Part shown: positions 55,123 through 59,926 of the stretch, piece after piece | How the letters are laid out: every line of letters starts with the position of its first letter | How positions within the stretch are numbered: the first letter of the stretch is position 1 | Assembly: GCA_024226235.1 (NCBI GenBank) | Contig: JAAELW010000109.1 | Span: 1 to 59,926 of the forward strand | Length of the DNA: 59,926 nucleotides | Source: a bacterium | Lineage (GTDB): Bacteria; Myxococcota_A; UBA9160; UBA6930 | Reading direction: 5' to 3' | Translations under genes and position numbers: made by a program | The notes under the pieces: model-generated | Database searches by the model: none | The model's input: only the letters and a program-made list of their open reading frames with translations | What the model was told of the DNA's origin: nothing

Positions 55123-55860
55123 ATGCGATGGGTTGCGGCGGTCGGTGGAGGAGCGTTCGTCCTGGCCAGCCTGGCCGTGGGATTCCGCCTTCTGCTGCTG
55201 GCCGCCCGTACGCGTGCGGTCCCGGAGACCACCCTCGGGCTCGGCCTCGGCCTGATGGGTGGATTCGCGTATCCGCTGACCAGCGTGGCGCGCCAGGCCG
55301 AAGCTCTCACGGACGAGATTCGAACCTGGCTGATGATCGCAGCCCACGTACTGATGGTGGTCGGAATCGGGTGTATCGCGATCTTCACCTGGCAGGTCTT
55401 CCGCCCCGAAAGCCGCGCGGCACGCAGCGGCGTCGCCGGGATCGTCGCGGCCCTGATCGGCTGCTTCGTCTGGCAGGGAATCTCGCCGGGCTACATGGCC
55501 GGAGCGCTCGCCAAGGAAGGCATGGCCATCGTCGGAATCAACGCGCTGGCAGCTGTGGCGATGGGGTGGACCGCCATCGAGTCCCTGCATTTCGCGACGC
55601 AGCTACGCCGCCGAATCCCACTCGGGCTTGCCGAGCCCCGGGTCGCCCGCCAGGTAGCCTTGTGGGGGACAGCGGCGAGCGCGGCGACGCTGATCACGTT
55701 CGTCACCCTGACCCTTCACTTCATGGGCATGGACCCATCCACGTCGACGGTCGGAGCCTTGGCGATCGGGCCCCTTGGCCTGATTGCCGCCATCTCTCTC
55801 TCCCGAGCCTTCGGCATCCTGAGACCGGCTCGAGCCACCCCCGCATACACTGCCGACTGA
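55123..55860 (+). CDS. Membrane protein of unknown function
   Basis: A 245-residue integral membrane protein with about seven hydrophobic segments, no soluble domain and one His/Glu-bearing segment (TAIESLHFATQL). Starts are possible at ATG 55057 (overlapping the SDR by 23 nt) or ATG 55123; I chose the second because the first segment follows directly. No family is recognised. It precedes the MATE gene by 67 bp. Confidence 0.65.
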   Translation: MRWVAAVGGGAFVLASLAVGFRLLLLAARTRAVPETTLGLGLGLMGGFAYPLTSVARQAEALTDEIRTWLMIAAHVLMVVGIGCIAIFTWQVFRPESRAARSGVAGIVAALIGCFVWQGISPGYMAGALAKEGMAIVGINALAAVAMGWTAIESLHFATQLRRRIPLGLAEPRVARQVALWGTAASAATLITFVTLTLHFMGMDPSTSTVGALAIGPLGLIAAISLSRAFGILRPARATPAYTAD

Positions 55861-55927
55861 ACCTCGCTCCGCCCTCTTGTCCGACCGGGGTTGACCACCG
55901 AAGGGCAGCATCGCTACCGACAGGCCC

Positions 55928-57307
55928 ATGACCGCCGCCCCCCCTCGACCCGCCGGGGGTAAGGACTCCACACGGGAGCCTCGAGGCACCGGAACGACTC
56001 GCCGCATCTGGGAGCTCGCTTGGCCGGCGATCGCGACGAACCTGCTCCATTCGCTCGTCGGCCTGGTGGACATCAAGGTCGTGGGCTCCCTCGGCGCATC
56101 GGCGGTCGCGGCCGTGAGCACCGGCCACCGCGTCTTCTTCATCCTGCAAGGCGTGATGATGGCCATCACCGCCGGCACGACTGCCTTGGTGGCACGCCAC
56201 TGGGGTGCGGGAAACCGGGCGGAGGCCGAACGGGTCACCCGGACCTCGCTCTGGATGTGCATGGCCTTCGCCGGCATCCTGACTGCACCTGGAGTGCTCT
56301 TTGCGGGGCAGTTGGCGGGGCTCTTCGAGGGCCTGGATCCGGAGACCATGGCCCTGGCGGCCGGATTCATCCGCACGATCTCACTGTTCAACGTGGCCTT
56401 CGCGATCAACGTCGTGCTGGGCACGGCACTTCGGGCCGCGGGCGATACGCGCACACCCCTGCTGATCGCGGTGGCTACGAATCTCGTCAACGTGTTCCTG
56501 CTCTACGGGCTGGTCTTTGGCCATTTCGGCCTGCCCACACTTGGCGTGCAGGGCGCGGCAATGGCGAACGGGCTGGCCTTTGTGTTCGGTGCCCTTCTCA
56601 CGATAGGCCTGTGGCTCGGCCGCGTGCTGATCGTTCGCTGGGGGCCAACCGGCGGAGACTTCGACCGCGCCCGAGTTCGCCAGATCCTGCACATCGGCTA
56701 CCCCACCGGGCTCGAGCAATTCGTCTTCCAGGCCGGCCTGATGACCTTCCTGATGATCGTCGCCCGCTACGGCGAGGCACCGTACGCCGCCTACAGCATC
56801 GGCGTGAACATCCTCTCCTTCTCCTTCCTGGTGGGCCTCGGTTTCTCGATCGCCGCCTCGACGATGGTCGGACAGAACCTGGGCGCAGAAGATCCGGACG
56901 CCGCCGAGCGGAGCGGTTGGCGAGCGATGTTCCTCTCCATCGGCGTGATGGTGGTCTTCGGCACGATCATCATCGCGTTCGCCGAGCCCTTCGCGCGGTT
57001 CCTGATCGATGACGATGAAGTGGTGCGACTGGCCGTCATCTTCATCTGGCTGCTGGGCTCCGTGCAGGCGCTGATGGGCATCGAGTTCGCGCTCGGCGGA
57101 GCGTTGCGCGGCGCCGGCGATACCCGCTTCCCGTTGTGGATCGTGTTTGCCGGCTTCTTCCTGGGCCGGATCCCGCTGGCCCTGGTGCTCGCCTGGCTCG
57201 GCTGGAGCGTCGAGTGGGTCTTCGCCGCCTTGCTGGCCGACTACGTGATCAAGGCGATCGGCCTGGTGCTTCGCTTCCGGAATGGGCGGTGGAAACACGC
57301 GATCTAG
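55928..57307 (+). CDS. MATE-family multidrug/sodium exporter
   Basis: A 459-residue protein with twelve membrane segments. The first half has AWPAIATNLLHSLVGLVDIKVVGSLG, and the second ALRGAGDTRFPLW repeats the GTALRAAGDTRTPL of segment 5, the MATE internal duplication. Exports cationic drugs or metabolites against sodium or protons. Start ATG 55928. Confidence 0.93.
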   Translation: MTAAPPRPAGGKDSTREPRGTGTTRRIWELAWPAIATNLLHSLVGLVDIKVVGSLGASAVAAVSTGHRVFFILQGVMMAITAGTTALVARHWGAGNRAEAERVTRTSLWMCMAFAGILTAPGVLFAGQLAGLFEGLDPETMALAAGFIRTISLFNVAFAINVVLGTALRAAGDTRTPLLIAVATNLVNVFLLYGLVFGHFGLPTLGVQGAAMANGLAFVFGALLTIGLWLGRVLIVRWGPTGGDFDRARVRQILHIGYPTGLEQFVFQAGLMTFLMIVARYGEAPYAAYSIGVNILSFSFLVGLGFSIAASTMVGQNLGAEDPDAAERSGWRAMFLSIGVMVVFGTIIIAFAEPFARFLIDDDEVVRLAVIFIWLLGSVQALMGIEFALGGALRGAGDTRFPLWIVFAGFFLGRIPLALVLAWLGWSVEWVFAALLADYVIKAIGLVLRFRNGRWKHAI

Positions 57308-57334
57308 CCGAACGCCGAGCCGAGAAGAACCTCA

Positions 57335-57358
57335 CCGCGGTCCAGATCGCATCCGCGG
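57335..57358. terminator. Possible bidirectional terminator
   Basis: CCGCGG at 57335-57340 and again at 57353-57358 can form a 6-bp stem with a 12-nt loop between convergent genes. Both are self-complementary, there is no U tract, and the assignment is weak. Confidence 0.3.
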
Positions 57359-57375
57359 ACCCTCAGCATGCCCCG

Positions 57376-57855
57376 TCAGATCCGAAGCCGGACCGCATAC
57401 CCCGCGCGGCTCGCGCCGCGCACGAGATCCTGGAGGCGGGCCAGTGAGCGCTGGTACTCCCGGTTGTCGATGCGAACGCGCAATTCACGCGGCGGGGGAC
57501 CGGGATCATTGGCGAACGCAAACTCCCAGATCGCACCGTACGTATTGCGATCCGCCTCGTACAGGATGCTGGAGGCGTCATCCAATGCCGCCTGCGGGAT
57601 CAGGCAGTCGCGCCCGCTACCGATCGGGCCCATCTGCAGATCCAGCGCATTCAGCTCGCCTACTACGCCATGCCCGAGCAGCGCGTGGGTGGTATTGGGC
57701 GAGAGCAGGACACGGGTGTTCACCGTGAGTTCCGAGGCCTCGTCGATCCACACCCAGCCCGCCTCACCAACCCGCAGCGCCGGATGCGCCTCCGGCGGGG
57801 GCGCATCCAGTACGATCACTTCGGGCGAGGGGGCGCCCCCAGACCGGTCCCACAT
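57376..57855 (-). CDS. Protein of unknown function
   Basis: A 159-residue soluble protein, convergent to the MATE gene. It contains LGHGVVGELNALDLQMGPIG and a central region rich in Asp/Glu (ASSILYEADRNTYGAIWEF). No domain, signal peptide or catalytic motif is recognised. Start ATG 57855 without clear ribosome site; it diverges from argF across 66 bp. Confidence 0.55.
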   Translation of the reverse strand: MWDRSGGAPSPEVIVLDAPPPEAHPALRVGEAGWVWIDEASELTVNTRVLLSPNTTHALLGHGVVGELNALDLQMGPIGSGRDCLIPQAALDDASSILYEADRNTYGAIWEFAFANDPGPPPRELRVRIDNREYQRSLARLQDLVRGASRAGYAVRLRI

Positions 57856-57921
57856 GGGGACAAGATGGCCAACCAGATGGCCCGAAGCTAGGGTTCTTCC
57901 TCCCCCCTGGAGGACGGTGCA

Positions 57922-58896
57922 ATGCCGATCAGCCTCAAGGGCCGGAGCCTGCTCACACTCCGCGACTTCACACCGGACGAGATCGGGCTGATGGTCGATA
58001 CGGCCGCCGACTTGAAAGCGGCGAAGCGCAGCGGCGTGTTCCCGCGCCGGCTGGAAAACCGCAACATCGCGATGATCTTCGAGAAACCTTCATGCCGCAC
58101 GCGGGCTTCGTTCGCAGTGGCTGCGGCCGATGAAGGGGCAAACCTCGAGGTATTGCCTCCCGACGAAATCCGATTTGGCCGCAAGGAGTCGATCAAAGAC
58201 GTCTCTCGGGTGCTGGGCCGGTTGTTCGACGGCATCGTCTGGCGCGGCTTCGAGCACGAGATCGTGAAGGAACTGGCGGAGCACGCCGGCGTGCCGGTCT
58301 GGAATGCCCTGTCGGATGCCTACCACCCGACCCAGGTCCTGGCGGATCTACTCACGGTGCGTGAGGTCTTCGGCCGGCTGCGCGGCGTTCGAATTGGCTA
58401 TGTGGGCGACGGACGCAACAACCAGGCGACATCGCTGATGATCGGCGCAGCAAAAATGGGCGTCGATCTGCACATCTTGGCTCCGGACCCGCTGGCGCCC
58501 TCAGAGGCACTGGTGAAGGAACTCCTCACGGAGGCATCCGTCGGCGCCAACATCACCGTCACCTCGGACCCCGAGCGCGCGCTGGTCGGCTGCGAGGCCA
58601 TCTACGGTGACGTCTGGGTTTCGATGGGAGAAGAGGACCTGATCGAAGAGCGGATCGCATTGCTCCGGGATTTCAAGGTCACCCCGGATCTGATGGCCCT
58701 GACCGGACGCCCGGACACGATCTACATGCATTGCCTGCCCGCACTGCACGACCTCTCGACCGAATTCGCCGCAGCCCATCCGGAGGTCTGCGAGGTCGCA
58801 GACGAAGTGTTCGAGCATCCCCAGAGTCGGGTCTTCGAGCAGGCGGAGAACCGCATGCATACCGCGAAGGCGGTGATGGTGCTGTCGGTCGGTTAG
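57922..58896 (+). CDS. argF: Ornithine carbamoyltransferase
   Basis: A 324-residue carbamoyltransferase. The carbamoyl-phosphate loop at 54-61 reads EKPSCRTR where most members have STRTR, with Cys58 replacing Thr. DAYHPTQVLADLLTV, GDGRNNQATSLM and MHCLPALHD (ornithine-binding and catalytic Cys loop) all fit argininosuccinate-pathway OTC. GGAGG precedes ATG 57922. Other arg genes are absent here. Confidence 0.93.
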   Translation: MPISLKGRSLLTLRDFTPDEIGLMVDTAADLKAAKRSGVFPRRLENRNIAMIFEKPSCRTRASFAVAAADEGANLEVLPPDEIRFGRKESIKDVSRVLGRLFDGIVWRGFEHEIVKELAEHAGVPVWNALSDAYHPTQVLADLLTVREVFGRLRGVRIGYVGDGRNNQATSLMIGAAKMGVDLHILAPDPLAPSEALVKELLTEASVGANITVTSDPERALVGCEAIYGDVWVSMGEEDLIEERIALLRDFKVTPDLMALTGRPDTIYMHCLPALHDLSTEFAAAHPEVCEVADEVFEHPQSRVFEQAENRMHTAKAVMVLSVG

Positions 58897-58977
58897 AAGC
58901 CGCCGAAACGCCAGAGCCCACACGACATTCCGATTGCCACGAGGCTCCGATTGCCGCCGGTCCAGCTGCCGAACCCG

Positions 58978-59926
58978 ATGCCGCCGTTGCCGCTCCAGCC
59001 CGCCGGGGTGCCATGGCCTACCGAGGCCTGGCCCACCGGCCAGCCCGAGGCGGATGTCGATCGCGAGGCACTGGAGCGCGTCTACCGAACCCTGATCGAA
59101 CAGGCGGACGAAGCGCAGACGGGACAGACTCACGCACTGCTCTTCGTCCACCGCGGCCGGCTGGTCGCCGAAGCCTATGACAGCGAACACGATCGGGATT
59201 CCCAGCTCGTCTCCTGGTCGATGGCGAAAAGCATCACCCATGCCCTGGCAGGCATTCTCGTCCGCGATGGCAGGCTCGACCTGGAAGAGCCGCTCCCGAT
59301 TCCCGCATGGCGCGAGCCGGGAGATCCGCGCGGAGCGATCACGCTCGAACACCTGTTCCGCATGGTGGATGGTCTCGACTTCGTCGAGGACTACATCCCA
59401 GGCGGCGTATCCCACGTGATCGACATGCTGTTCGAGACGGGCAAGCAGGACGTGGCAGGCTATGCGTGCGCCCGAACCGCGAAGCACCCACCGGAGAGCT
59501 ATTGGAACTACTCGAGTGGCACCGCGAACATCATCGCCTGGCTGCTCGGTAGGACCGTAGGCGGCGGCGAGGCGGGGATGCGGGCGTTCATGGATCGGGA
59601 ACTCTTCCAGCCCCTCGGCATGCGCGGCGCCGAACCCCGTTTCGACTCGACCGGCACCTTCATCGGCTCCTCCTACGTCTTCACGACCGCGCGGAACTTC
59701 GCGCGCTTCGGCCTGCTCTACCTGCGAGATGGTCTCTGGGGCGATGACCGCATCCTGCCCGAAGGCTGGGTAGATCATGCACGCCGACTGACCCCCGCAT
59801 CCTTCGATCAATACGGAGCGCAATGGTGGCTCGCCCAGGATGGCTCGGGACGATTCTACGCCAGCGGCTTCCGCGGCCAGTACATCGTCGTCGACCCCGC
59901 TCGGGATCTCATCATGGTACGCCTCG
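58978..59926 (+). CDS. Serine hydrolase, beta-lactamase/class C fold (3' end missing)
   Basis: Frame open for 316 codons to the window end. SMAK at 81-84 supplies the nucleophile and general base of SxxK, and NYSSGT near 176 the tyrosine motif of the Beta-lactamase (PF00144) family. LGMRGAEPRF and ASGFRGQYIVVDP follow. These are usually esterases or D-peptidases rather than true beta-lactamases. The start at ATG 58978 is a guess; the C-terminus lies beyond the window. Confidence 0.85.
   Translation, partial: MPPLPLQPAGVPWPTEAWPTGQPEADVDREALERVYRTLIEQADEAQTGQTHALLFVHRGRLVAEAYDSEHDRDSQLVSWSMAKSITHALAGILVRDGRLDLEEPLPIPAWREPGDPRGAITLEHLFRMVDGLDFVEDYIPGGVSHVIDMLFETGKQDVAGYACARTAKHPPESYWNYSSGTANIIAWLLGRTVGGGEAGMRAFMDRELFQPLGMRGAEPRFDSTGTFIGSSYVFTTARNFARFGLLYLRDGLWGDDRILPEGWVDHARRLTPASFDQYGAQWWLAQDGSGRFYASGFRGQYIVVDPARDLIMVRL

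Overview
This 59.9 kb high-GC window is bacterial chromosome from a Gram-negative organism. The gene set suggests a deltaproteobacterium in the broad sense (Myxococcota or Binatota-like). The evidence is an LptC-LptA-LptB / RpoN / EIIA-Ntr / HprK / RapZ / EIIA-Man / HPr run, a DUF4388-DnaJ fusion, a bactofilin, and many lipid- or ester-related enzymes. No phage, insertion sequence, plasmid or CRISPR array is visible. Almost every base is coding, genes often overlap by 1-4 nt, and the taxonomic assignment is inference.

Layout. 1-11 kb: accessory enzymes (amidohydrolase fragment, Smr protein, PrsW protease, a two-part AhpD-like protein, cupin, class III aminotransferase, alpha/beta hydrolase), a tRNA-Glu, an AAA ATPase and rfbB. 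The AhpD-like gene on the minus strand (2510-3733) is interrupted by one in-frame TGA exactly where the second cysteine of the CxxC active site should be. A SECIS-like hairpin follows at the right distance, so I annotate it as a selenoprotein. A 57-residue cysteine-pair protein lies at 10729-10902. 11-17.5 kb: a signalling cluster with a response regulator-HD-GYP, a V4R-STAS protein, a DUF4388-DnaJ-TPR protein and a membrane diguanylate cyclase, next to an SH3 lipoprotein. 17.6-23.2 kb: a lipoprotein metalloprotease, an MFS transporter and an S9 peptidase on the minus strand, diverging from a TauE-type permease and an enoyl-CoA hydratase.

23-33.5 kb (minus): an unknown protein, ComEC, a small unknown protein, and the tightly overlapping ispD-ispF-cysS-uvrB-uvrC operon (isoprenoid precursors, cysteinyl-tRNA, excision repair). 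33.6-36 kb (plus): a TolC-type outer membrane protein and a bactofilin. 36-47 kb (minus): one long housekeeping run that in transcription order holds lptC, lptA, lptB, rpoN, ptsN, hprK, rapZ, an EIIA-Man protein, ptsH, metK, yajC, secD and secF. It links LPS export, sigma-54, a regulatory phosphotransferase branch, SAM synthesis and the Sec accessory complex. LptA here carries an extra N-terminal domain.

47-51 kb (minus): MoxR ATPase, VWA protein, DUF4212 subunit and sodium/solute symporter, an apparent functional unit. 51-60 kb: carboxylesterase, membrane proteins, an SDR oxidoreductase, a MATE exporter, ornithine carbamoyltransferase, and a serine beta-lactamase-fold hydrolase cut off by the window end.
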